A stretch of 64,000 nt of DNA from Yponomeuta sedellus (Eukaryota > Arthropoda > Insecta > Lepidoptera > Yponomeutidae), in NCBI GenBank assembly GCA_934045075.1, contig OW203722.1, positions 19,754,986 through 19,818,985 of the forward strand. Reading direction: 5' to 3'. The position numbers were made by a program, and so were the translations under genes. Within the stretch, counting starts at the first letter, position 1. Each line of letters starts with the position of its first letter. Below are positions 63,976 to 64,000 of this stretch, one piece after another. The notes under the pieces were generated by a model. The model saw only the letters and a program-made list of their open reading frames with translations. It ran no database searches and was not told the origin of the DNA.

Positions 63976-64000
63976 ATAGAGGTTGTGCCCAAATTAGAAT

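Overview
This window looks like intergenic or intronic DNA from a moth or butterfly (Lepidoptera). The evidence is the mix of repeats. I see tRNA-derived SINEs whose bodies carry the GATGTTTTCCTTCA motif, RTE-like LINE 3' ends that finish in TGATGATGATG, LINE 3' ends with ATGT or TTATC tails, and short repeats beginning CTAGCTGACCC. To my knowledge these are typical of lepidopteran genomes. I found no convincing host protein-coding gene, rRNA gene or functional tRNA gene. Nearly all open reading frames come from transposon relics, simple repeats or chance.

Layout. 0-9 kb: a nested inverted-repeat element (147-933), a short tandem array split by an insertion (1168-1516), a SINE, LINE 3' ends and several copies of an unusual tRNA-derived element with internal inverted repeats. 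9-20 kb: copies of an abundant unnamed repeat (here 'family A'), a roughly 440-bp GAAA array that is the tail of a minus-strand retroelement (15384-16055), and a SINE with clean target duplications (19156-19409). 20-27 kb: nested SINEs inside a palindromic element (23566-24282) and a 0.45-kb direct duplication (24510/26037). 27-31 kb: a family A copy split by a GC-rich insertion (28179-29073), a palindromic element (30027-30198) and a ten-unit 50-bp minisatellite (30301-30800). 31-44 kb: mostly low-copy AT-rich DNA, with a 1.9-kb inverted repeat (36101-38019). 44-53 kb: a truncated LINE with readable reverse transcriptase (44746-46116), RTE fragments, and a LINE whose TATG tail became a 250-bp microsatellite (51864-52504). 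53-64 kb: more family A copies, a perfect 57-bp inverted repeat (56862-57225), a reverse transcriptase relic near 59 kb, a doubly interrupted family A copy near 61 kb, and a tandem 153-bp duplication at the end.

The most unusual structure is a dispersed element (about ten copies) with a tRNA-like Pol III promoter core between a pair of inverted repeats (core motif CCTATTTAGAGGCTAAAA). It has a unique outer tail (TTGTCCTTAGCACGGG) and is flanked by 10-15 bp target duplications. The core is in one orientation relative to the tail in some copies, in the other orientation in others, and in both in two copies. Duplications of variable length point to retroposition, whereas the flipped core and paired inverted repeats are not SINE-like. 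All family assignments are by eye; no database search was run.
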